Shown here: in pieces, positions 1 to 5,983 of the stretch | Layout of the letters: every line of letters starts with the position of its first letter | Numbering within the stretch: the stretch's first letter is position 1 | Source of the DNA: H2-BAC3 sp045863035 | GTDB lineage: Bacteria; Bacteroidota; Ignavibacteria; Ignavibacteriales; Ignavibacteriaceae | NCBI GenBank assembly: GCA_045863035.1 | Contig: BTUV01000136.1 | Location: 1-5,983, forward strand | Direction of reading: 5' to 3' | Length of the DNA stretch: 5,983 nucleotides | Notes under the pieces: generated by a model | The model's database searches: none | Told to the model about the DNA's origin: nothing | The model's input: only the letters and a program-made list of their open reading frames with translations | Program-made: the position numbers and the translations under genes

Positions 1-1937
1 TCCCTGTCAATTTCATCTAACTTGAGTGTTATATGCTCCCATTCGGTATATACTTTTGCAAGTTTTTCTTTGATTTCCTTATAGGCGGCATTAGCTTTTT
101 TTAATTCGTCCGGCCGCTGATAGAGTGTCGGGTCAGCAAGAAGGTCTTCTAAGGATTTCTGTTTTACTTCAAACTGGGCGATTTCTGCTTCTGCTTTTTC
201 GAGTTTCTTTTTTATGTCTTTGGTGCGGTTATGCTTCTCCTGCCGCAGTTCTGCTTCAAGCCGCTTGATGTCCCTACGTGAGCTGTCTGATGATTGCTTT
301 TTTTGCCTGGCGGAATTTTGCTGTTGTGAAGCTGACTCCTGACTCCTCTTGAGCAGATAATAATCAATGCCATCCTCATACTGCCTGAATAAACCCCGCT
401 CAATGCGTACTACTTTGTTCACAATCGGGCGGAGGAAATCAACATCATGTGAAACAAGAACTAAGGAACCTTCAAAATCAGAAAGCGCCTTTTGAAGAAT
501 TTTTTTTGATGATATATCAAGATGGTTGGTCGGTTCATCAAGAATGATAAAATTAAATTTTGCAGAAAGTATTTTTGCAAGGCATACCCGGCTTTTTTCT
601 CCCCCTGAAAGCACCCCCACTTTTTTAAACACATCATCACCTGTAAAGAGGAATGAACCGAGCAAACCGCGCAGATAGGGAACAGTTGTATTTTCCGAAA
701 CCTGCGCGATGGTTTCAAGTATATCAAGCTCCGGGTCAAGACTCGCGGTTACATCCTGAGCGTAATATGCAGTCATTACGTTGTGTCCGGTTATTACTTC
801 TCCGCCTGATATATCGGTTACTCCGGCAAGGATTTTCGCCAGAGTGGTTTTGCCGGCACCATTTGGCCCCACAAAAGCAATTTTATCTCCCTTCATGATT
901 TCAAAATCAAGGCCGCGGAAAATCTTTTTTTCTCCGTAGTTTTTATCTACTTTATTAAGCGTCATTACTGTTCTGCCGGAGGGGGGAGCCGGAGGAAACC
1001 GCAAATTTATTTCTGAAGTATATTCGGGGAGTTCGATCAGTTCAACTTTTTCAAGCTGCTTAACGCGGCTCTGCACCTGTCGCGCCTTGGATGCTTTATA
1101 TCTGAATCTGTCAATAAACCGTTCGGTTTCTTTTATTTTTTTCTGCTGAGTTTCATATTGCGCTTCGGTTTGCCGGTCACGTTCTTCCTTAAACTTCAGA
1201 TAATCGTCATATTTTCCGTTAAAGATGTTGAACCTGCCGAGATATATCTCAAGAGTTTTGTCGGTAACATTGTCTATAAATGTTTTATCGTGGGAGACAA
1301 TCAGCAGCGAGCCCTTGTAACCCTGTAAAAAAGAGGTTAGCCATTCAAGCGAATCAATATCAAGATGATTAGTCGGCTCATCAAGCATGATCAGGTCACT
1401 TTCAGCGATCAGAATTTTCGCGAGGGCAAGACGCATCTGCCATCCGCCGGAGAATTCATCTGTCATGCGGGTTAGGTCTTCCTCTTCAAAGCCAAGACCG
1501 CGCAAAACTTTACTCACTCGTGCTTCAAGGGAATAGGAGTCATATTCTTCCAGTTTTTGATGAACATCACCGAGCGCATAAACCAGTTCATCGCGCTGTG
1601 TTTCATCGGTAACGGTTTCAAGCAGGCGGGTTATTTCTGTTTCCTTTTCGCGTTGGGCCAGTATGCCCGGAAACGCGGAAGATGCTTCCTGAAGCACGGT
1701 TTTACCACTGTGGGTAACATTCTCCTGCGGAAGATAGCCGATACTCAGCCGGCGCTGTTTGTATATATTACCCTTCTCCGGCTGAAGACCTCCGTTAAGC
1801 ATCCGCAGAAGTGAGGTTTTACCGGTGCCGTTTGCTCCGACCAACGAGAGTTTATCCCCGGAGTTTATTTTAAGATTTACTTCGCGGAATAAATACCTGC
1901 CGCCGAACTGCAGGGAAACATCAATCAGATCAACCAT
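1..1937 (-). CDS. ABC-F family ATP-binding protein (YheS/YdiF/Uup-like), C-terminus cut by window edge
   Basis: A cytoplasmic ATPase with two ABC domains and no membrane segments. The family (EttA, Uup, YheS, YbiT, YdiF) binds the ribosomal E site and helps stalled or difficult translation. The reading frame is open from ATG at 1937 to base 3 without a stop, giving 645 residues; the family is usually about 530-650, so few residues should be missing. NBD1: Walker A GANGTGKT at 34-41, signature SGGWQ at 163-167, Walker B D186 with catalytic E187 followed by PTNHLD, H-loop H216. Linker helices carry FRYKASKARQVQSR at about 278-291, the classic ABC-F interdomain motif. NBD2: Walker A GPNGAGKT at 357-364, signature SGGEK at 444-448, D467/E468, H497. 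Both sites look catalytically intact. Residues about 530-645 are a charged, probably coiled-coil tail like those of Uup/YheS. Start: ATG follows the upstream gene's stop directly. The linker favours a YheS/YdiF-like member; subtype is uncertain, and nothing singles out antibiotic resistance. Confidence 0.95.
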   Translation of the reverse strand, partial: MVDLIDVSLQFGGRYLFREVNLKINSGDKLSLVGANGTGKTSLLRMLNGGLQPEKGNIYKQRRLSIGYLPQENVTHSGKTVLQEASSAFPGILAQREKETEITRLLETVTDETQRDELVYALGDVHQKLEEYDSYSLEARVSKVLRGLGFEEEDLTRMTDEFSGGWQMRLALAKILIAESDLIMLDEPTNHLDIDSLEWLTSFLQGYKGSLLIVSHDKTFIDNVTDKTLEIYLGRFNIFNGKYDDYLKFKEERDRQTEAQYETQQKKIKETERFIDRFRYKASKARQVQSRVKQLEKVELIELPEYTSEINLRFPPAPPSGRTVMTLNKVDKNYGEKKIFRGLDFEIMKGDKIAFVGPNGAGKTTLAKILAGVTDISGGEVITGHNVMTAYYAQDVTASLDPELDILETIAQVSENTTVPYLRGLLGSFLFTGDDVFKKVGVLSGGEKSRVCLAKILSAKFNFIILDEPTNHLDISSKKILQKALSDFEGSLVLVSHDVDFLRPIVNKVVRIERGLFRQYEDGIDYYLLKRSQESASQQQNSARQKKQSSDSSRRDIKRLEAELRQEKHNRTKDIKKKLEKAEAEIAQFEVKQKSLEDLLADPTLYQRPDELKKANAAYKEIKEKLAKVYTEWEHITLKLDEIDR

Positions 1938-1940
1938 TTA
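1935..1940 (-). promoter_or_regulatory. Zero-gap stop/start junction TAA|ATG between porZ-like and ABC-F genes
   Basis: Read on the minus strand, the TAA stop of the porZ-like gene (1940-1938) is followed immediately by the ATG of the ABC-F gene (1937-1935), in the same reading frame. The only SD-like bases nearby are a weak GGAAA just upstream, inside the last codons of the first gene. The arrangement strongly implies one transcript and suggests that terminating ribosomes restart on the next gene (translational coupling). Coupling itself is inferred. Confidence 0.75.
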
Positions 1941-4208
1941 TTTCCGGACGACTGCTGCTTTAACCGAACCAACCGAGTTCCCCTCCTGGTCAGATGCTGT
2001 GATGATATATATACCGGTGGTAACAAACTTTCCGTCCTTGTCACGTCCGTCCCATTGAGCAATTCTTCCGCCGGGGGAAGAAAATTCACGTATAACATTT
2101 CCGCTTATATCAATAATTTTTATTTCAGCATCCTGCAGCAGACCGTCAATCGTGAGGTTTTTACCGGCGGTTCCGAGAATAAAGGGGCTCGGATATACAT
2201 TAAGCCCGCTCAGATCACGCTCTGGTTTAGCGGCTAAGGTTGAAACCGAATTCAGCCCTGCATCTGTTCCGATATACGCAGTGCCTGTTCTTTCATCGAA
2301 TGCAATGCTTTGAATTGCATCGGAGAGAAGAGGACTGTTTCTGCTGTCAAATGCAGCAATGAGAGTGGAACCGTCTGATGAAAAAACAAGGACACCCTGA
2401 TTGTTTGTTCCAATCCATTTTCTGTTAATCGGGTCAACTGTTATTGCGGTTACAGTATATTGACGCAATGAAAAAAGCGAAGTAACACGCGGTGCGGGAT
2501 TTGTGCCAAGTACCGATGAAGGATTTGCAATGACAAAAGTGCCGAGATTTGTTCCCAGCCAGATTTCACCTCTGCGGTCTATTGCCATCGCGTTTATTGT
2601 TTTTCCCTGCAGTTCCGAAACTGATGAAGCGTAACCGGACTTATCATCCGTCCTAACTCCGAAGGTGCGGTTTTCATTAAAGTAAAAGAGACCGCTTTTT
2701 TGTGCATCGGCTGATATATACCATTTGGTATCATTCTTGTCAATCACCATGCTTATATACTGAGAAATTGAAGAGTCCGCATAGTTAGCATACTGATGCC
2801 ATGTGCTGTCAGGTGTAAGAACCGAAAGAATTTTTCTGTCTGCGGCATCATGGTTTAATGCCCAGAGATTTCCTCTTGAATCTTGTCTGACGGCAGGTAT
2901 TACAATAAAGTCAGGGTCATTGGATATACCGCGTATGGGGGTATTCTGTGCATTAAACAGAAGACGGCTGCCATCGGGTTTAATGCGGAGAAATCCTTTC
3001 CCCCAGTTTCCGGCGAAAAGAGTATTATCAGAAGATGTGGATACAGAAAAATATGAGTTACTGCCAATGGAAGGGTCAGTAGTCAGATCAAGAATGCTCC
3101 AGCCAAATCCATCAAACCGGTAAAGCCCTTTTCCGGTAATGTCACGCCCGGTGGCTGCCCAGAGAATTCCGTTGTTATCAACCACAAGGTCAAGAAACTG
3201 ATTTGAACCGGGACCCGGAGGATATATACTTGTCAGAGTATCAGAGGAACTGACAATTATTGCTCCCCGGTCACTGGTGAGGAATACTTTACCCGCAGTG
3301 ACGGCGGAGACAGAGCTAAGTGTTCCGGCTGATGGTATATAAACCTGTGCCGGGCTGCCGCCGGTGTAAAGCCAGAGGGAGTTTGAAGCCAGATAAAACA
3401 GTGAGTCGCCGCTGGCAATAAAATCGGAGATTGGCGTTGTGTTTAAAGAAGGAATTAAGGAACTCCATACAGTATCATTCCTGACCGAAAACCCGCGCGG
3501 TGTTGAGACGATTAGTTTCCCTTTATATGAACCGGCTTTATATACCGTGTTTGAGGGGAGTCCGTTTTGTGTTGTATATACACTCCATGATGAAGGGGCC
3601 GCCAGGTTGGTGCTCCCGGGAATCTGCCGGATAAGACCAAAATCCGAACCTGCGTAAATGAGACTGTCACGGTATGAACTGTAGATTTTGCTGTTTGCGT
3701 TGAGAGCCGCAAACTTAAAAAACGTATCAAAAAAAACGTAATTCCGGGCATCGAGGAGTGAAAGACCAAATTCAGTGCTGACAAAAACCGTATCACCCCT
3801 GACCGAAAGGGAGTTAATCTTTTTGTTGGGGAAATTAGAATTAGCAATGTCAGAAATCCGCTTTGTTGTCCGGGTCAGTGGATTATAAATTTCCAAAATT
3901 CCGGAGAGGGAACCCATCCATACCTTTCCCTCAGAGTCAATTGCCAGAGCATTGAGGTCAGAGCCGCTAAGCCCGTCTGCCTTATCAAGAGTAAAATAGG
4001 ATTTAGTAACCATATTATAATAGAAGAGTCCCCCGGAGGTGGCTGCCCAGATCAAATCGCCTGAAACACCGGCGCTGCGTACCACTTTTTTATCGGTATA
4101 ATTCTTCCAGTTCGAGAACTCCTGCGCTGAAGTGCCGGTGAGCATTATTAGCAGCAGAGTGATACAAATTTTTGTCAGTAGGAGTAGATATCCTGCTTTT
4201 TCTTTCAT
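1938..4208 (-). CDS. porZ: PorZ-like exported double beta-propeller protein with T9SS C-terminal domain
   Basis: 756 residues, complete. Signal peptide at 1-28: lysines at 2, 4 and 13, hydrophobic core 14-23, likely cleavage after TSA28. The mature start FSNWKNYTDKKVV and the GGLFYYN motif (59-65) resemble PorZ. I count about 14 propeller-type repeats of the form 'AID..G..W.GT..G...' near 44-65, 86-110, 132-153, 174-195, 219-242, 260-281, 300-320, 338-367, 386-413, 436-467, 486-512, 539-563, 586-613 and 632-655, which fits two seven-bladed propellers. The NSPLLSDAIQSIAFD segment (624-638) is typical of PorZ. Residues about 664-756 are a T9SS CTD: NVYPSPF, then WDGRDKDG, then TGIYIITA. Known PorZ of Porphyromonas gingivalis (776 residues, two seven-bladed propellers plus CTD) belongs to the surface attachment complex with PorU, PorV and PorQ and binds anionic LPS. 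It is first in an operon with the ABC-F gene. Alternative: a generic T9SS cargo with two-component-regulator propeller repeats. Assignment rests on recognition, not on a search. Confidence 0.78.
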   Translation of the reverse strand: MKEKAGYLLLLTKICITLLLIMLTGTSAQEFSNWKNYTDKKVVRSAGVSGDLIWAATSGGLFYYNMVTKSYFTLDKADGLSGSDLNALAIDSEGKVWMGSLSGILEIYNPLTRTTKRISDIANSNFPNKKINSLSVRGDTVFVSTEFGLSLLDARNYVFFDTFFKFAALNANSKIYSSYRDSLIYAGSDFGLIRQIPGSTNLAAPSSWSVYTTQNGLPSNTVYKAGSYKGKLIVSTPRGFSVRNDTVWSSLIPSLNTTPISDFIASGDSLFYLASNSLWLYTGGSPAQVYIPSAGTLSSVSAVTAGKVFLTSDRGAIIVSSSDTLTSIYPPGPGSNQFLDLVVDNNGILWAATGRDITGKGLYRFDGFGWSILDLTTDPSIGSNSYFSVSTSSDNTLFAGNWGKGFLRIKPDGSRLLFNAQNTPIRGISNDPDFIVIPAVRQDSRGNLWALNHDAADRKILSVLTPDSTWHQYANYADSSISQYISMVIDKNDTKWYISADAQKSGLFYFNENRTFGVRTDDKSGYASSVSELQGKTINAMAIDRRGEIWLGTNLGTFVIANPSSVLGTNPAPRVTSLFSLRQYTVTAITVDPINRKWIGTNNQGVLVFSSDGSTLIAAFDSRNSPLLSDAIQSIAFDERTGTAYIGTDAGLNSVSTLAAKPERDLSGLNVYPSPFILGTAGKNLTIDGLLQDAEIKIIDISGNVIREFSSPGGRIAQWDGRDKDGKFVTTGIYIITASDQEGNSVGSVKAAVVRK

Positions 4209-4232
4209 GAGCCGGTTTTTTTTATTTATTTA

Positions 4233-4239
4233 TCCTCCT
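4233..4239 (-). promoter_or_regulatory. Shine-Dalgarno-like AGGAGGA, unusually far from the porZ-like start
   Basis: On the minus strand AGGAGGA lies 24 bases upstream of the ATG at 4208, separated from it by an A-rich run including A8. Normal spacing is about 5-9. No ATG, GTG or TTG in any frame lies between this motif and ATG 4208, and an in-frame TAA at 4232-4230 prevents extension upstream. The ATG is therefore the first usable start, and the signal peptide fits it. Whether the motif serves as ribosome-binding site is uncertain. Confidence 0.4.
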
Positions 4240-4275
4240 AAATTATTAAAGTTATGTGTAATCTCGACCAAGAGT

Positions 4276-4280
4276 AAGGG
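4276..4280 (+). promoter_or_regulatory. Ribosome binding site (AAGGG) supporting the TTG start of the membrane protein
   Basis: AAGGG ends nine bases before TTG at 4290. An in-frame TAA at 4275-4277 closes the frame upstream, so TTG 4290 is the most upstream possible start. The next in-frame ATG (4374, residue 29) would delete the first membrane helix. Confidence 0.5.
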
Positions 4281-4289
4281 CAAAATTCA

Positions 4290-5906
4290 TTGCATAGGAT
4301 ACCAATAAGGCATTTCATTTTCCTGGCGGGGCTTGTTCTCCTTAACTGGGGGGGTGGGCTAACTGCAGGGTTTATGAATGATGACTTCCAGATAATCGGG
4401 GTTAAGGTTCCGGAGAGCTTCGGAGAAATACTTTCGCCTCTGGTTTCGGGGCACGTTTGGGGTGTTTATTGGCGGCCACTGATAAGGATTCTCTATAATT
4501 TTCTGCTGTTTACCGCCGGTCATACCCCGGTCGTCTTCCATGCTGCGGGGCTCGTGCTTTTTCTTGGTGTTATCATAACGGTATATCTTCTCTCGGTGCG
4601 AATAACCAGGAGTCAGGTGACTGCCCTTATTACTTCCGCACTGTTTGTTGTGCTGCCTTCCAGGGAACTCCCCGCGTTGTGGATTGCTGATCAGGTTGAG
4701 CTTCTTGTCTTTATATTTACCGGATTGGTGTATCTTACCTCAAAAAACTACGCGGACACAGGCGAACGGAAACACCTCATTCTGGCATTGCTTATGATGA
4801 CAGGGGCGCTGCTTTCAAAAGAACTGGCATTCATGGCGGTGCTTCTTCCTGCACTGATGTGGGCAGCAACAGGGTCGGCCCGGCCAGCAATGATGCGTCA
4901 TCTTACGCTGACGGGAGGTTTTACGATTCTAACAGGAGCACTTCTCAGCTACCGTGCTTTTGTGATCGAAAGCAATCTTTTTGCGGCGCGGCACCTGGCG
5001 GATACCGGCTTCCTGAGGATGGCGAAGAATTTTATCTTATATATTCCTTCTGTTTTTGCAGGACCTGACCAGTTCGGGTATATCCTTTCGGGTAGTCTGA
5101 CCGGGTATATAATCGCGGGTGCCGCGCTGCTGCTTGCCGGAGTGCTTGCTTATTTTGCGTTGCGCAGGATGCTGCAGGAGAGAGAGAGCAGCCCGATATA
5201 TATATTAGGCGCGGGATGGTTTATTCTCTTTCTGCTGCCTGTCCTGCCGGTATATATGCGGTGGTATGTGTTTACCGCTTCGTTCGGCGTGATTCTCATT
5301 ATCGCCCATTTGCTTGGGGGTATCTATTCAGGGCTCAAAAAACCCGGCTCTGTGCTTGCTCCGGTCGTTGTCATTATACTGATTCTTTCATCACATAATA
5401 TCTTTCTTTCGCAAAAGTGGAATGATGCAGGTAAACTTGCCTCCGATATTGGACGAAATATTACAGCTAACAAACGGTTTGTGGAGAACAATACTATACT
5501 ATTGTGGGGAGTCCCTGATAAGCTCAACCGCGTTCCCGTCATGAAGCTCGGTCAGAAGGAGATGTTTGAATTTTACAGCGGCAGTGAAGCGGCTGATATT
5601 CGCTCACCGCTTCGCGCGGAACTGTTTGGGAACAGTCCGGATATACAGATGCTCTCCGCTGACTCAGCCGGCTTCAGTATGGTGCTTTACGGCGGGAGGT
5701 TCTTGCAGGAGGGGGATGGTTCAAAACTGTTGTTGAAAAGTGAACAAACTGAATTTACGTATGAATCATACACCGTAAGAATAGAAACCAGAGTTGAAGA
5801 GGGTTATCCAATTGCACTTGTATATATAAAAGGCGACATAATCGAAAAAGGAAAACTGCATCTGTGGTTCACCGGCAGGGAATTTAAGAGAATTAAAAAT
5901 GAATAA
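4290..5906 (+). CDS. Polytopic GT-C-type glycosyltransferase-like membrane protein with C-terminal soluble domain
   Basis: 538 residues, complete, ending TAA. Start is TTG with an AAGGG upstream; it yields a basic N-terminus (HRIPIRH) before the first membrane helix, as expected. About ten hydrophobic segments are visible, near 8-28, 84-103, 109-124, 134-150, 163-194 (probably two), 205-222, 267-290, 303-323, 326-346 and 353-370. Family-like signs: NDDF at 30-33 just after helix 1, where GT-C enzymes keep catalytic acidic residues; YWRPL at 60-64; LPSREL..LWIADQVELL at about 122-139, laid out like the HP..VE..AWI..R region of TMTC/PMT-like proteins; LLSKE at 174-178; and YMRWYVFTASFG at 322-333. 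Such enzymes move a sugar from a polyprenyl-phosphate donor onto lipid or protein on the outer side of the inner membrane. Residues about 372-538 form a soluble tail with ILLWGVPD (403-410), not recognised beyond resemblance to tails of similar proteins. Donor and acceptor are unknown; an inactive relative is possible. No cysteine is present. Confidence 0.68.
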   Translation: MHRIPIRHFIFLAGLVLLNWGGGLTAGFMNDDFQIIGVKVPESFGEILSPLVSGHVWGVYWRPLIRILYNFLLFTAGHTPVVFHAAGLVLFLGVIITVYLLSVRITRSQVTALITSALFVVLPSRELPALWIADQVELLVFIFTGLVYLTSKNYADTGERKHLILALLMMTGALLSKELAFMAVLLPALMWAATGSARPAMMRHLTLTGGFTILTGALLSYRAFVIESNLFAARHLADTGFLRMAKNFILYIPSVFAGPDQFGYILSGSLTGYIIAGAALLLAGVLAYFALRRMLQERESSPIYILGAGWFILFLLPVLPVYMRWYVFTASFGVILIIAHLLGGIYSGLKKPGSVLAPVVVIILILSSHNIFLSQKWNDAGKLASDIGRNITANKRFVENNTILLWGVPDKLNRVPVMKLGQKEMFEFYSGSEAADIRSPLRAELFGNSPDIQMLSADSAGFSMVLYGGRFLQEGDGSKLLLKSEQTEFTYESYTVRIETRVEEGYPIALVYIKGDIIEKGKLHLWFTGREFKRIKNE

Positions 5907-5983
5907 TGTAAAGTTCTGACATTACTTATAGATACTCTTATACTGAAAAATTTTTTCCTGATTCAGCAAGTAATCGTTGCCTT
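5907..5983. other. AT-rich tail downstream of the membrane protein; possible convergent gene end
   Basis: These 77 bases hold no clear terminator or gene. On the minus strand two frames stay open from the right edge: one stops at TAA (complement of 5938-5940) after about 14 codons ending GKNFSV, the other at TAA (complement of 5922-5924) ending YKSIYK. Either could be the 3' end of a convergent gene, but stretches this short are open by chance and nothing can be identified. Confidence 0.2.

Larger units (their letters stand above)
4209..4289. promoter_or_regulatory. Divergent intergenic region carrying both leaders
   Basis: The 81 bases between the divergent starts at 4208 (minus) and 4290 (plus) are AT-rich and must hold, or overlap, promoters for both units. 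For the minus unit the best -10 look-alike is TTTAAT (complement of 4245-4250), with a poor -35-like TTGGTC (complement of 4266-4271) only 15 bases away. I do not regard this as a confident promoter. No clear TTTG/TAnnTTTG Bacteroidetes-type promoter, operator palindrome or riboswitch-like structure is visible. Confidence 0.4.

Noticed and set aside
332..345. Tandem heptamer CTGACTC, two copies, as a phase-variable repeat
   Set aside because: Only two copies, in the Ser/Gln-rich start of the ABC-F tail; too short to support slippage as a switch.
461..898. Open frames overlapping the ABC-F gene (461-739 minus, 653-898 plus)
   Set aside because: The ABC-F frame carries conserved motifs right through this stretch (Walker A2, signature 2, Walker B2), so the others are shadows.
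1..1937. Antibiotic-resistance ABC-F (Vga/Msr/OptrA type)
   Set aside because: The protein has a housekeeping-type linker and C-terminal coil, no resistance context, and no evidence for an extended antibiotic-resistance loop that I can judge by eye.
3512..3847. Open frames overlapping the PorZ-like gene in other frames (also 2803-3123, 3439-3657)
   Set aside because: They lie within a gene supported by domain content across its full length, have low-complexity or atypical composition and no recognisable domain or plausible start signal.
1938..4208. Hybrid two-component sensor, as the propeller repeat name suggests
   Set aside because: There is no transmembrane helix after the signal peptide, no histidine kinase, receiver or DNA-binding domain; the protein ends in a T9SS CTD.
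4125..4208. Lipoprotein signal using Cys15
   Set aside because: The context LTKIC has Lys and Ile before the Cys and it sits at the start of the hydrophobic core; a lipobox is absent, while TSA at 26-28 gives a normal signal peptidase I site.
5943..5966. CTGAA/TTCAG inverted repeat as a terminator
   Set aside because: Five-base AT-rich stem, 14-base loop and no T tract following it; also a neighbouring A/T run is self-complementary by composition.

Overview
The window looks like chromosomal DNA from a Bacteroidota/Chlorobiota/Ignavibacteriota-type bacterium. The main clue is a secreted double-propeller protein ending in a type IX secretion system (T9SS) C-terminal domain and resembling PorZ. 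T9SS is confined to that group of phyla. Base composition is moderate (roughly mid-40s % GC by eye) and looks even across the genes, with no sign of recent transfer, insertion sequences, CRISPR, tRNA or rRNA. The phylum call is inference; a branch outside classical Bacteroidia (for example Ignavibacteria) would fit the sequence divergence and the presence of SD-like AGGAGG.

Layout: (1) Positions 1-1937, minus strand: an ABC-F family ATPase (two ABC domains, cytoplasmic, ribosome-associated), running off the left edge with its last residues and stop missing. (2) Positions 1938-4208, minus strand: a 756-residue exported PorZ-like protein with signal peptide, about 14 propeller blades (two seven-bladed propellers) and a T9SS-type C-terminal domain. 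Its TAA stop directly abuts the ATG of the ABC-F gene, so the two form an operon with porZ-like first. (3) Positions 4209-4289: an 81-bp divergent intergenic region with the leaders of both transcription units. (4) Positions 4290-5906, plus strand: a polytopic GT-C-type glycosyltransferase-like membrane protein starting at TTG, with a C-terminal soluble domain. (5) Positions 5907-5983: a short AT-rich tail with no firm feature, possibly the end of a convergent gene.

How they may work together: in Porphyromonas, PorZ sits on the cell surface in the T9SS attachment complex and presents anionic LPS for linkage to secreted cargo. A membrane glycosyltransferase transcribed divergently could contribute to surface glycan or glycolipid, but that link is only positional. 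The ABC-F protein is a translation factor and its coupling to the porZ-like gene has no established functional meaning. I see no clearly new multi-gene system here. The most useful leads are the PorZ identification, the zero-spacing coupled junction, the oddly placed ribosome-binding site, the near-absence of cysteine, and the uncharacterised C-terminal domain of the membrane protein.
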